Source: Paucibacter sp. KBW04 (lineage in GTDB: Bacteria > Pseudomonadota > Gammaproteobacteria > Burkholderiales > Burkholderiaceae_C). From it: 64,000 bases of DNA. The notes under the pieces were generated by a model that had not been told where the DNA came from, searched no databases, and was given only the letters and a program-made list of their open reading frames with translations. Position numbers and translations under genes: made by a program. Below are positions 8,308-16,552 of the stretch, one piece after another. Numbering within the stretch: position 1 is the first letter of the stretch; each line of letters begins with the position of its first letter. The stretch is from positions 62,001-126,000 of the forward strand of contig NZ_QAJN01000015.1 in NCBI RefSeq assembly GCF_003852425.1. The letters run 5' to 3'.

Positions 8308-8538
8308 ATTCACGCACTAGGTGAATCCTGCGCAAGCAGGGCTGAGCGAGTGGGAGCGCCCGGGTTCTGAGGCCGGTCCAAGGCCAGGCAGTTGGATGCC
8401 CAAACCAGGCATGCCCGACGCGGGCGGGACTTGTTCGGCCCTGCTCTAAGCCTCCCTATACTGGGCCGGCCCGTCCATCCTGACGGGGCCAGAACCTGAG
8501 CTTTGAAGCCAAACGATCCCTATCCGCGGAGTCCATTG

Positions 8539-11367
8539 ATGCGCCTGAGAACCACCTCGTACCTGATTGCTGCTGCCCTGGGCAGCTTGGCCCTTTACCC
8601 TGCCGCCAGCGCCTGGGCGCAAACCAGCCCGGCAGTGGCCAAGGCCGCCGCCCCTGTCGCCGCCGCAGCGGCACAGAAGACGCAAAAGCATGCGACGGTG
8701 GAAGGCATCACCGAGTACCGCCTGGCCAACGGCCTGCGCGTTTTGCTGGCCCCCGATGCCTCCAAGCCCACCACCACGGTCAACATCACCTATCTGGTCG
8801 GCAGCCGCCACGAGAACTATGGCGAGACCGGCATGGCCCACCTGCTGGAACATATGGTGTTCAAGGGCACGCCCTCGCGCGGCAACATCATGCAAGAGCT
8901 GGGCAAGCGCGGCATGCAGTTCAACGGCACCACGTTTTACGACCGCACCAATTATTTCGAGACCTTCCCGGCCAGCGAAGAAAACCTGACTTGGGCGCTG
9001 GAGATGGAAGCCGACCGCATGGTCAATAGCTATGTCGCCCGCAAGGATCTGGAGACCGAGTTCTCCGTCGTGCGCAATGAGATGGAGTCGGGCGAGAACA
9101 ACCCACAGCGCTCGCTGTGGCAAGCCATGGCGGCCACCGCCTACGACTGGCATAACTACGGCAAGAGCACCATCGGCGCGCGCACCGACGTCGAAGGCGT
9201 CAAGATCGAGAATCTGCAAGCCTTCTACCGCGCCCACTACCAGCCCGATAACGCGGTGCTGCTGGTGTCCGGCAAGTTCGATGCGGCCAAGACCTTGGCC
9301 CAGATCGAGCAGGTGTTCGGCGCCATCCCGCGCCCGACGCGCCAGCTGCAGCCCACCTACACCCTGGACCCGGTGCAAAACGGCGCCCGCGAGGTCAGCG
9401 TGAATCGCGTCGGCGACACCCAGCTGGCCGCCGTGCTGTATCACACGCCCGCGTCCAGCCATGCCGATTCGGCCGCCGTGGCTGCGCTGGCCGAGATCCT
9501 GGGCAACTCGCCCAATGGCCGCCTGCACAAGCTGCTGGTGGAAGGCAAGAAGGCCGTCTCGGTCGCCCCATGGAACTTCGAGCTGGCCGAGCCGGGCTAC
9601 CTGATGTTCATGGCCGAACTGGGCAAGGACCAGAAGCTGGCCGAGGCCCGCAAGGCCTTGCAGGACGCGCTGGAAAACCTCAAGAAGAACCCCATCACCG
9701 AGGCCGAACTCAAGCGCGCCAAGGCCAGCTGGCTGAGCGACTTCGACAAGACCTTGAACGACCCGCAACGCCTGGGCGTGCAGCTGTCCGAGTCCATCGC
9801 CTCCGGCGACTGGCGCCTGTTCTTCCTGGCCCGTGACCGCATGGAAGCACTGACCGTCAAAGACGTGCAGCGCGTGGCTGAGAACTACTTCAAGGAAAGC
9901 AACCGCACCTACGGCCAGTTCGTGCCGACCAAGGCGCCGGATCGCGCCGTGCTGCCCGCGCCGGTCGATGTGGCCAAGCTGGTGGAAGGCTACCAAGGCC
10001 GTGCCGCCGTGGCCGAGGGCGAGAACTTCGACGTCAGCCCCGCCAATATCGACAAGCGCACCCTGCGTACCGCCCTGCCCAATGGCATGAAGCTGGCCCT
10101 GACGGCCAAGAAGACCCGGGGCGAGACCGTGCAAGGCGTGCTGCGCCTGGACTTCGGCGATGCCAAGAGCCTGTTCGGCCAAGCCACCGCCTCCGGCCTC
10201 ACCGCCGAGCTGCTGAGCCGCGGCACGGCCAAGCTGAGCCGCGCCGAGCTGGCCGCCAAGCTGGACGAGTTGAAGGCCCGCCTGAACGTCTCGGGCTCGG
10301 GCCAGAGCGTCAACGTGCAGTTCGACACCGTGCGCAAAAACCTGCCCGCCCTGCTAGAACTGCTGCGCGATGTGCTGCGCACGCCCAGCTTCCCGGCCCA
10401 GGAATTCGAGCTGGCGGTGAAGGAAAGCCTGACCGCCATCGACGCCCAGCGCAGCGAGCCGCAAGCCCTGGCCTCGCAGGCCTTGAGCAAGGCCCGCGAC
10501 GTCTACCCAAAGGGTGATGTGCGGGCCTTCCAAAGCTTTGACGAGAGCGCCGCTCAGCTCAAGGCTTTGAAGCTGGAAGATGTGAAGCGCTTCTGGAGCC
10601 AGTTCTACGGTGCCGACAATGCCAAGCTGGCCCTGGTGGGCGACTTCGACAACGCCGAGGTGCAAGCCCAGCTCAAGACCCTGTTCGGCGACTGGAAGAG
10701 CAAGAGCAAATACGCCCGTCTGAGCAGCGAGTCGGCCCCGGCCAAGCCCGGCGCCATCCAGCTGGAAGCGCCCGACAAGGCCAATGCCTTCTACATCGCC
10801 CTGCTGCCGCTGACGCTGAAGGACGACGCCCCCGACTATGTGCCCCTGGCCATCGTCAACAAGGTGCTGGGCGGCGGCGTCAAGTCGCGTCTGCTGGACC
10901 GTCTGCGCCAAAAAGAAGGCATCAGCTATGGGGCAGGCAGCCAGCTGAGCGCCGGCAGCTTTGAGCCCGTGGGCGCCGAGATTCTGTTCGCCATCTACGC
11001 GCCGCAGAACCTGGAGCGCCTGAAGACCGGCGTTAGCGAAGAGCTGAGCCGCCTGGTCAAGGACGGCATCAGCGAGACCGAGTTGGTGGACGCCAAAAAG
11101 GCCTTGCTGGAGCAACTCAAGATTGGCCGCGCCCAGGACGTCGCCCTGGCCGCCGGCCTGGTGAGTCAGCTGCACACCGGCCGCACCATGGCATTCACCG
11201 CGGAGCGCGAGGCGCAGATCGAGAAGATCACGTTGGACGAGGTCAACAAGACCCTGCGCCGCGCGATTGACCCGGCCCAGTTCCTGCACATCTACGCGGG
11301 TGACTTCGCTGGTGCGGCGAAGAAGGCGGCGGAGGCTGCGGCTGCTGCAGCGCCCGCCAAGCCTTGA
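8539..11367 (+). CDS. M16 family zinc metallopeptidase, two-domain
   Basis: A 942-residue protein with a signal peptide (MRLRTTSYLIAAALGSLAL..., cleavage near AWA), so probably periplasmic. The N-terminal half carries the inverted zinc motif HLLEH (residues 101-105) in GMAHLLEHMVFKGTP, followed by VRNEMESGENNP with the distal glutamate. The C-terminal half has the M16 fold, but its equivalent position reads ASGLTAELLSRGT and lacks the zinc ligands. This active-plus-inactive arrangement is normal for pitrilysin-like and PqqL-like peptidases, which degrade peptides inside a clam-shell cavity. The ATG at 8539 has GCGGAG upstream and gives an intact signal peptide. A terminator follows. Confidence 0.92.
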   Translation: MRLRTTSYLIAAALGSLALYPAASAWAQTSPAVAKAAAPVAAAAAQKTQKHATVEGITEYRLANGLRVLLAPDASKPTTTVNITYLVGSRHENYGETGMAHLLEHMVFKGTPSRGNIMQELGKRGMQFNGTTFYDRTNYFETFPASEENLTWALEMEADRMVNSYVARKDLETEFSVVRNEMESGENNPQRSLWQAMAATAYDWHNYGKSTIGARTDVEGVKIENLQAFYRAHYQPDNAVLLVSGKFDAAKTLAQIEQVFGAIPRPTRQLQPTYTLDPVQNGAREVSVNRVGDTQLAAVLYHTPASSHADSAAVAALAEILGNSPNGRLHKLLVEGKKAVSVAPWNFELAEPGYLMFMAELGKDQKLAEARKALQDALENLKKNPITEAELKRAKASWLSDFDKTLNDPQRLGVQLSESIASGDWRLFFLARDRMEALTVKDVQRVAENYFKESNRTYGQFVPTKAPDRAVLPAPVDVAKLVEGYQGRAAVAEGENFDVSPANIDKRTLRTALPNGMKLALTAKKTRGETVQGVLRLDFGDAKSLFGQATASGLTAELLSRGTAKLSRAELAAKLDELKARLNVSGSGQSVNVQFDTVRKNLPALLELLRDVLRTPSFPAQEFELAVKESLTAIDAQRSEPQALASQALSKARDVYPKGDVRAFQSFDESAAQLKALKLEDVKRFWSQFYGADNAKLALVGDFDNAEVQAQLKTLFGDWKSKSKYARLSSESAPAKPGAIQLEAPDKANAFYIALLPLTLKDDAPDYVPLAIVNKVLGGGVKSRLLDRLRQKEGISYGAGSQLSAGSFEPVGAEILFAIYAPQNLERLKTGVSEELSRLVKDGISETELVDAKKALLEQLKIGRAQDVALAAGLVSQLHTGRTMAFTAEREAQIEKITLDEVNKTLRRAIDPAQFLHIYAGDFAGAAKKAAEAAAAAAPAKP

Positions 11368-11396
11368 TCCAAGCTCCTCAAACGAGCTGAGCCACG

Positions 11397-11452
11397 GCCC
11401 GAGCCGTGGTCCCAAGGCCGAGTGCCAAAGGGACCGCGCCTCGGGCATTTTT
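11397..11452 (+). terminator. Rho-independent terminator after the M16 gene
   Basis: A compound hairpin: outer stem GCCCGAG (11397-11403) with CTCGGGC (11440-11446), an internal loop, inner stem GGTCCC (11408-11413) with GGGACC (11430-11435), then ATTTTTT. A competing local hairpin CCACGGC/GCCGTGG sits at 11392-11409. It lies 29 bases after the peptidase stop and just before the YidD-like gene. Confidence 0.75.
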
Positions 11453-11475
11453 TCGCCTTGCCCCTTGAGCTCACC

Positions 11476-11940
11476 ATGCGATTGTTCGCCCTGTGCCTGA
11501 TCCGCGCTTACCAGCGCTGGCTGTCCCCGCACAAAGGCTTCAGCTGCGCCTACCGCGTCCACTGCGGCCGTGCCAGTTGCTCGGCCTTGGGCTACCGGGT
11601 GATAAGGCGTTACGGCTGCTGGCAAGGCCTGGCCCTGCTGCGCCAACGCTTGCAGCTGTGCGGCCTGGCGCATCGCCGCTATGGCGTCTTGCCCTCACCC
11701 CGTCTCAGTCTTGCGGGGCAGCGCGGGCTCTGCGATCCGGGCTGCGATCTGCCTTGCGATCTTCCCGGTGGGCACACGTCTTGCGACGTCTGCGATGCCT
11801 TCAGCTGTTTCGACTGCTGCGACTGGCCCAGCCGCAAGACCCATCGAAGGCAAAGCCCGCGTGAGCGTTGGGCGGAACGGCGTCGGCATTTGCCGCCCAA
11901 GAAGTCCCCCAATCAAGCACCCACGAAACCACTTCTTTAG
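11476..11940 (+). CDS. YidD-like protein with Cys-rich C-terminal extension
   Basis: A 154-residue protein. Residues 1-60 (LFALCLIRAYQRWLSPHKGFSC... then ALGYRVIRRYGCWQGL) match the YidD membrane-insertion efficiency family: an amphipathic N-terminus, the LSP motif and the GxxxGL segment. Canonical YidD has CxFxPTCSxYAxxAI; here it reads CAYRVHCGRASCSALGY. After residue 80 comes a tail with many cysteines (CDPGCDLPCDLP, then CDVCDAFSCFDCCDW) and a basic end. Canonical yidD sits between rnpA and yidC; those genes are absent here, so this is probably a paralogue. Its stop overlaps the convergent VOC gene's stop by 4 bases. Confidence 0.78.
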   Translation: MRLFALCLIRAYQRWLSPHKGFSCAYRVHCGRASCSALGYRVIRRYGCWQGLALLRQRLQLCGLAHRRYGVLPSPRLSLAGQRGLCDPGCDLPCDLPGGHTSCDVCDAFSCFDCCDWPSRKTHRRQSPRERWAERRRHLPPKKSPNQAPTKPLL

Positions 11941-12344
11941 CGCGCGGGCGGCCCTTTGAGCTCGACGCCATTGCCCTCGGGATCGCACAGGTAAATCGAA
12001 GGGCCTTCCCCTTCCGCGCCATAGCGGGACTCCAGCTTGCCGGCCTCCAGCCCATGCTGCAGGAGGTGCGCGCGAATCTGCGCCTCGTCAAAAGACTCCA
12101 GCCGCAGGCAGAAGTGATCGAGATTGCGTCCCTCGGGCCCCGGCGCTGCGCCGCCGGCTGCCCCCAGCTTTCCCTCAAGGCTGATCAGGTCGATCAAGGC
12201 ATTGCCGGCCCGCAGCTGGAACAGGCCCAGCTCGGCTTGCTCGCGCTCCGGGCTGCAGCCCAGCACCTCGCAGTAAAAGCGTCGCATGCGCTCGACATCG
12301 CGCACGCGCAGCACCAGATGGTCCAGGCCACGAATCTTGATCAT
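11937..12344 (-). CDS. VOC family (glyoxalase-like) protein
   Basis: A 135-residue single-domain protein with two beta-alpha-beta-beta-beta modules. It starts IRGLDHLVLRVRDVERMRRFYCEVLG, has NLDHFCLRLESFD in the middle and ends IYLCDPEGNGVELKGPP. His in GLDHLVL, His in NLDHFCL and Glu in NGVELKG are the likely metal ligands. VOC enzymes include glyoxalase I, extradiol dioxygenases and resistance proteins; which applies here is unclear. The ATG at 12344 has GGAG about 10 bases upstream; an ATG at 12353 is an alternative. It lies 13 bases downstream of the AraC regulator on the same strand. Confidence 0.85.
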   Translation of the reverse strand: MIKIRGLDHLVLRVRDVERMRRFYCEVLGCSPEREQAELGLFQLRAGNALIDLISLEGKLGAAGGAAPGPEGRNLDHFCLRLESFDEAQIRAHLLQHGLEAGKLESRYGAEGEGPSIYLCDPEGNGVELKGPPAR

Positions 12345-12357
12345 CGGCGGCATGCTC

Positions 12358-13338
12358 CTAACTCCAAATCCGATAGGCCCAAAACGCCTCATGCGTCTCT
12401 ATGCGCTGGCGCAGCGCCTCGGGGCTGAAGCCGGTGACACGGCGAGTCTCGCGGCAGAGGTGCGCCTGGTCGGCATAGCCGGATTCATAGGCCAGATCGG
12501 TCCACACGACCTGGCCGCGTTGCAGCGCCTCACGCACGCGAAAAAAGCTCTGCTCCGCGCGGCTGACGGACTGCAGCTGGCGCAGCGATTGCCCGCTCCA
12601 CTGCTTGATGCGGCGCTCCACCTGGCGCATGCTGCGCCCCTTGCCCGCCGCGATGGCGCGCACGGCCAAGGCCTCCATCCAGTCGCGGTAACGCGGCATA
12701 TCGTGGCCACCCTCGCTGCGACATTGCTGCCAGCGCGGCTGCAGAAAATCCTCAAACACCCGCACCCGGCTGGCGTCATCGGGCGCGGCCAGCACCGCCG
12801 CCGACATGGCCTGCCAATCGGCGCCCAAGTGTTCATGCAAGAGCAGCACCGAGTCCTGGCATTGCTGCAGGTCCAGGCCGGTCAAGACCTTGAAGGCATC
12901 GGGCATCAAGACCACCGCAAAGCTATAGCCCGGGCCGATGGCGCGGAACTTGGTGGGTCGGCTGTGCGGGCCGGCCAGAAAAGGCTGATCGGGCAGCATG
13001 CGCAGACCGCGCTCCAACTGCCCAGACTCCTCGCCCGGCTCGCACAAGACCTCGGCACACTGGCCCTGTAAAAACCAGGTGATGGTGCAGACAGGCGAGA
13101 CCGGGAACCAGGTGCTGCGCTGAGCCGGGCTCAGCGCCGGCGCGCCGCGCAAGTCGCGCACCATATAACCGCGCACGCAAGAGCCTAGGCTCAGGCGCGG
13201 CGGCAGCAGCAGGGCACGGGTGAAGGGGCTGATGGCCACGTCCCCCAAATCCTGCTCGGCGTGCAGCTCGGCCAAGCTCATCACAGAGCGGGCCAGGGGA
13301 TCAAAGCGCAGCGGCGCGGAGGCGTTCTCGTGCAACAT
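12358..13338 (-). CDS. AraC family transcriptional regulator
   Basis: A 326-residue regulator. The C-terminal third has the paired helix-turn-helix typical of AraC/XylS: RSMRQVERRIKQWSGQSLRQLQ (first), then DLAYESGYADQAHLCRETRRVTGFSPEALRQRI (second, with the conserved GYADQAHLCRE...GFSP signature). The N-terminal 200 residues look like a ligand-sensing domain; an LPDQPFLAGPHSRPTKFRAI segment is visible. It is divergent from the P450 gene with 82 bases between the starts and lies upstream of the VOC gene, so it probably controls one or both. The inducer is unknown. The ATG at 13338 was chosen because longer frames run into the P450 leader. Confidence 0.88.
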   Translation of the reverse strand: MLHENASAPLRFDPLARSVMSLAELHAEQDLGDVAISPFTRALLLPPRLSLGSCVRGYMVRDLRGAPALSPAQRSTWFPVSPVCTITWFLQGQCAEVLCEPGEESGQLERGLRMLPDQPFLAGPHSRPTKFRAIGPGYSFAVVLMPDAFKVLTGLDLQQCQDSVLLLHEHLGADWQAMSAAVLAAPDDASRVRVFEDFLQPRWQQCRSEGGHDMPRYRDWMEALAVRAIAAGKGRSMRQVERRIKQWSGQSLRQLQSVSRAEQSFFRVREALQRGQVVWTDLAYESGYADQAHLCRETRRVTGFSPEALRQRIETHEAFWAYRIWS

Positions 13339-13420
13339 GGTGGGCCTCAGTGTAGGGGTGCTGCGAGGCCCCGAGAAGATGTCGGATTCGTTCAATACGG
13401 GCGCGACGGGAAGGCGCAGC

Positions 13421-14854
13421 ATGGCGAACATGAACAGCAGCCATCCGCACACCACCGGCCTTGCCGGTCAAGCACCAGCCACGATTCAACAACAAGGCCT
13501 GCCACCCGGCCCGCCCTGCCGCTTCTTTGGTCTGCCCGAGTTGCGCGCCATGGGCCCGGACTATCTGGGTTTTCTGCAAGCCCAGCAGCGCCAGCATGGT
13601 GATGTGGTCTATATGCGGCTGGCGCAGTACCGCGACTACAGCTTCTTCCACCCCGAGCAGGTGCGCGAGCTGCTGGTGGCAACGCACGAGGGCCTGATCC
13701 GCTGGGAGCGCGGCATCGAATGCATGGCCTCGGCCCATGGTCATAGCGTCTTGATTGCCGAAGGCGAGGCCTGGGCCCGCAAGCGCCGCATGCTGCAGCC
13801 GGGCTTCAGCCCCAAGAAGGTGGCGGCCTTTGCCTCCCTGATGGTGCAAGCGAGTGAAGAGGCCTTGGCGACTTGGCCTCAGGAGGCCGTGGCCGATTTG
13901 CCCTTTGAGCACGCCATGACCCAGCTGACCATGGATGTGATTCTGCGCACCCTGTTCAGCAGCCGTGCCGACGCTCAGGCGCGCGAGGCCGAGCAGGCCT
14001 TGCGCACGCTCAGCGTGATCGCTTATCGCGAAATGTTCTGGCCCCTCAGTGCGCCGCTGTGGGCGCCTTGGAAAGCACCCAAGCGCCGCGCCCTGAAGGT
14101 CTTGAACCAGCTGATCGAAGGCCAGATCGCCGCCCGCCGCGCCCATCTCGCCGCTGGCGGCGAAGACCAGCCCGACCTGCTCGATATGCTGCTCAAGCTG
14201 CAAGACGAGAACGGCCAGCCCTTGAGCGATGCCGAGCTGCGCGATGAATGCATGACCACCTTTTTGGCCGGGCACGAAACCAGCGCCGGCGCCCTCACCT
14301 GGTGGGGCTGGTGCATGGCCACGCATCCAGACGCTGCGGCGCAAGCCGCCGCCGAGGTCGATGCCCAGTTGGCTGGCCGCAAACCCAGCGTGGAGGACAT
14401 CGCGCATATGCCCTTTCTGGGCCAAACCATCAAGGAAGCCCTGCGCCTCTACCCACCCGCGCCCGCCCTGCTGACCCGCCGCAGCAGCCAGCCGCTGGAC
14501 ATCGCCGGCTGGCATCTGCCCAAGGGCAGCATGCTGCGCATCACGCCCTATCTGATGCATCGCGATGCACGCTGGTTCCCCGAGCCCGAGGCCTTCAAGC
14601 CCGAACGCTTCGGCCCCGAGGCGTCCGAGATCCCGCGCGGTGCTTACATGCCCTTCGGCGCCGGGCCCCGCGTCTGCCTGGGCCAGCATTTCGCCCTGAC
14701 CGAGATCACCTTGATCGCAGCCCTGCTGCTGCAGCGCTATCGGCTGGAGCCTGTGCCGGGTGCTGAAGCGCCTCGGCCGACGCTGAACATCACTTTGAGG
14801 CCGCATGAGCCGCTGCGGCTGCGCTTGCGGAGGCGGGGGACTGAAAAGAAATGA
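13421..14854 (+). CDS. Cytochrome P450
   Basis: A 477-residue soluble P450. Key motifs: I-helix AGHETSAG from residue 283 (oxygen activation, acid-alcohol pair E286-T287), K-helix EALR (339-342), a PERF-like segment (FKPERFGPE), and the heme loop FGAGPRVCLG from residue 412, with C419 as thiolate ligand. There is no N-terminal membrane anchor; a PPGPP segment precedes the catalytic domain. P450s need ferredoxin or flavodoxin partners, and none is adjacent. The substrate is unknown; the AraC regulator and VOC gene next door suggest a catabolic or detoxification role. The ATG at 13421 has AAGGCG upstream; an ATG at 13430 is an alternative. Confidence 0.93.
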   Translation: MANMNSSHPHTTGLAGQAPATIQQQGLPPGPPCRFFGLPELRAMGPDYLGFLQAQQRQHGDVVYMRLAQYRDYSFFHPEQVRELLVATHEGLIRWERGIECMASAHGHSVLIAEGEAWARKRRMLQPGFSPKKVAAFASLMVQASEEALATWPQEAVADLPFEHAMTQLTMDVILRTLFSSRADAQAREAEQALRTLSVIAYREMFWPLSAPLWAPWKAPKRRALKVLNQLIEGQIAARRAHLAAGGEDQPDLLDMLLKLQDENGQPLSDAELRDECMTTFLAGHETSAGALTWWGWCMATHPDAAAQAAAEVDAQLAGRKPSVEDIAHMPFLGQTIKEALRLYPPAPALLTRRSSQPLDIAGWHLPKGSMLRITPYLMHRDARWFPEPEAFKPERFGPEASEIPRGAYMPFGAGPRVCLGQHFALTEITLIAALLLQRYRLEPVPGAEAPRPTLNITLRPHEPLRLRLRRRGTEKK

Positions 14855-15123
14855 CAAAGCGGAAGATAAGCAAGGAAAGATCCATCCCAAGCTGCCAATC
14901 GACGCCAGCAAGTCCGAAAGTCAACAGACGACTTTGGTAGAGGACCTGATGAAGGGCCAAGGCGACCGGGAGTTGACTGACTGTTTTTGCGATATGGTTG
15001 GCGCGGAATCTTGATTGTCTCGTTCATTTTCCGTTCGTCTCCCTTCAGTTCAGAGATTCGAACTCCGAGAGCAAATTCAAAATTCAGACCACTTTGGCAA
15101 GGTACATCAAGGAGTGATTGTTC

Positions 15124-15516
15124 ATGTCTAAGCCCATGCTTTGGTTTCTTCTTGCCTCCTCGATCCTAGTAGGCTGTGCAGCAGAACAGAAGGCATACAC
15201 AGGGCCAAGAAATCTCAAATCTGCTATTGCAGCCTTGCCGCCTGAGTCAGTGGCTTGCAAAGTCGAAGGCGTGAAGCGCATGGGCAATCCAGATCCTGCC
15301 GAATGGGTTGCAGTGACACAAAAGGTCAAGCGCTCAGGGTGGGTGGCTGTTCGGTACTCAATGGTGGGCGGTCAAGTTGTAGACGCAAAAGTTGAAGCAA
15401 GCTACCCAGCTGGTTTGTATGAAGAATTTGCGATCAGTCACACAAAGAAGAACAGGAATCCTGCTGCGCCAGATGCCTCTAACTGCATCACAACGTTGGA
15501 ATTTACAGTTTCCTGA
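15124..15516 (+). CDS. Putative lipoprotein with TonB C-terminal-like domain
   Basis: A 130-residue protein starting MSKPMLWFLLASSILVGCAAE, a lipoprotein signal with lipobox LVGC (lipidated Cys at about residue 18). The remainder, especially WVAVRYSMVGGQVVDAKVEASYPAGLYEEFA, resembles the beta-alpha-beta pattern of TonB C-terminal domains, which suggests an envelope protein. The link to that family is weak. AAGGAG lies upstream of the ATG at 15124. The gene and its flanks are visibly lower in GC than the neighbourhood, which may indicate transfer. Confidence 0.7.
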   Translation: MSKPMLWFLLASSILVGCAAEQKAYTGPRNLKSAIAALPPESVACKVEGVKRMGNPDPAEWVAVTQKVKRSGWVAVRYSMVGGQVVDAKVEASYPAGLYEEFAISHTKKNRNPAAPDASNCITTLEFTVS

Positions 15517-15821
15517 ACCACGCGCGGACTGAGCCACGTCGAGGACTTGTCGCAGGCTGCGGAATACCGTAAATGACATCCGTCAAATTCAGCCACGATC
15601 AGCCACAGCACTTTGTTGGATCCTGAACGCCGGACGCTGATGTGAACAGGGCCCTGCCACCAACGAGAGTCGCCTATCGTTCAAAATCAGCTGACAGACT
15701 CGGGCAGCGACACAAAGCTCGCGGTGAAAAGTTTGTTCGCAAGACCAAGCAACTGACACTGCATGCGGCCCGAGACCCCAGTTGTTATCCACATCATCCG
15801 GCCACAGACAACATAACGAAG
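15517..15821. other. Intergenic region without recognised features
   Basis: About 305 bases between the lipoprotein and acetyltransferase genes. Composition is mixed and I see no open frame with a credible start and ribosome site. A short duplication (two CAGCCAC copies near 15590-15610) is the only pattern. The acetyltransferase promoter should lie here, but no clear -35/-10 pair stands out. Confidence 0.5.
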
Positions 15822-16424
15822 ATGTCCTCGCCCCTCGATATCCAACAAGGCTTCCCCGACGCTGCACGACACCAAATTGCCGTGCTGTACGACGCCGCAT
15901 TCGGCGCCAAGCTCGGTATCGCCATTCCAGATGCGAAGCTCCGTTTGCAGATATTGGCTGAAGCCTTCGATCCCTCTCACGCCTTCGTCGCCATCTCCGG
16001 GACGCAAATCTTGGGCGTCGCCGGCTTCAAGTCGCGGCACAGTTCGCTGACCGTGGGCATCTCATCGAGCCTGCTCCGCAAGAGGCTCGGGTTGTTCGGC
16101 TGGCTGCGCGCGCTCAGCATCCTGGCGCTCTTTGAGCGCAAGCTCGGCCCGGATCAGCTCTTGATGGACGGACTCTGCGTGGCGCCAGAAGCCCGCGGCA
16201 GTGGCATAGGCAGCCAGTTGCTGGATCGCCTCAAACAGTTTGCGGCTGAGGAGGGCTACCGCACGATCCGTCTGGACGTGATCGACACCAATCCAGGCGC
16301 AAGGCGCTTGTATGAGCGGCTTGGCTTCGTGCCAAGGACCAGCACGCACTTTGCCTATCTGCGTTGGCTGCTTGGTTTCTCTGCCGCCACCACCATGGAG
16401 TACCGCCTCGCACCGGCGGCCTGA
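15822..16424 (+). CDS. GNAT family N-acetyltransferase
   Basis: A 200-residue protein with the Gcn5-related acetyltransferase fold. The acetyl-CoA loop is visible as LLMDGLCVAPEARGSGIGSQLLDRL (about residues 106-130, motif A R-G-x-G-I/G), followed by YRTIRLDVIDTNPGARRLYERLGFV, the typical motif B with the YExxGF signature. The N-terminal 80 residues carry an AFGAKLG segment and would hold the acceptor site. The substrate is unknown. The ATG at 15822 was chosen because upstream codons give no family similarity. Confidence 0.85.
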   Translation: MSSPLDIQQGFPDAARHQIAVLYDAAFGAKLGIAIPDAKLRLQILAEAFDPSHAFVAISGTQILGVAGFKSRHSSLTVGISSSLLRKRLGLFGWLRALSILALFERKLGPDQLLMDGLCVAPEARGSGIGSQLLDRLKQFAAEEGYRTIRLDVIDTNPGARRLYERLGFVPRTSTHFAYLRWLLGFSAATTMEYRLAPAA

Positions 16425-16552
16425 ATCGCCGGTCCACTTGAGTTGCGGGGCCAGCAGCCTTCAGCCTGCGTCGCTGGAGCGCGCCCAAGTCCAGGCATGG
16501 CGATATGCTTGGCCTTGTTTCTTTTCATCCTGCCCTCAACAAGGATAGCCCC

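Larger units (their letters stand above)
7021..8310. repeat. Array of five degenerate structured repeats (gene-free region 6982-8538)
   Basis: This 1.5 kb intergenic stretch has no convincing gene. It holds five diverged direct repeats. Each has a conserved left part (CAAGCCAGGGAAT-like, then GATGAAYAGGGGC), a 25-40 base variable part, then CCCCAAACTTG leading into a palindrome CCACAG-NNN-CTGTGG followed by ACA. About 30 bases later most copies have a second inverted repeat. The palindromes start at 7092, 7341, 7616, 7924 and 8248, so spacing is 249, 275, 308 and 324 bases. Spacers also share fragments: CTCAATTTTCAG occurs at 7190 and again at 7816. Function unknown. Confidence 0.85.

Noticed and set aside
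7021-8310. CRISPR array
   Set aside because: The repeats are too diverged, about 130 bases long, and spaced irregularly by 120-190 bases of partly related sequence. No cas genes are present.
7041-8324. Short plus-strand frames starting at the ATG in each repeat (M-N/D-R-G... then RDxRPxRGDxRP)
   Set aside because: Units 1 and 3 share similar ends but differ by one base between the palindrome and the TTGCGCGAT box, so the frames shift. Unit 4 has an early stop. The conservation follows the palindromes rather than codon positions, so a repeated gene is unlikely.
15041-15123. A complete tRNA gene near the lipoprotein
   Set aside because: Only a T-arm-like piece can be folded. No matching acceptor stem, D arm or anticodon arm could be found on either strand.
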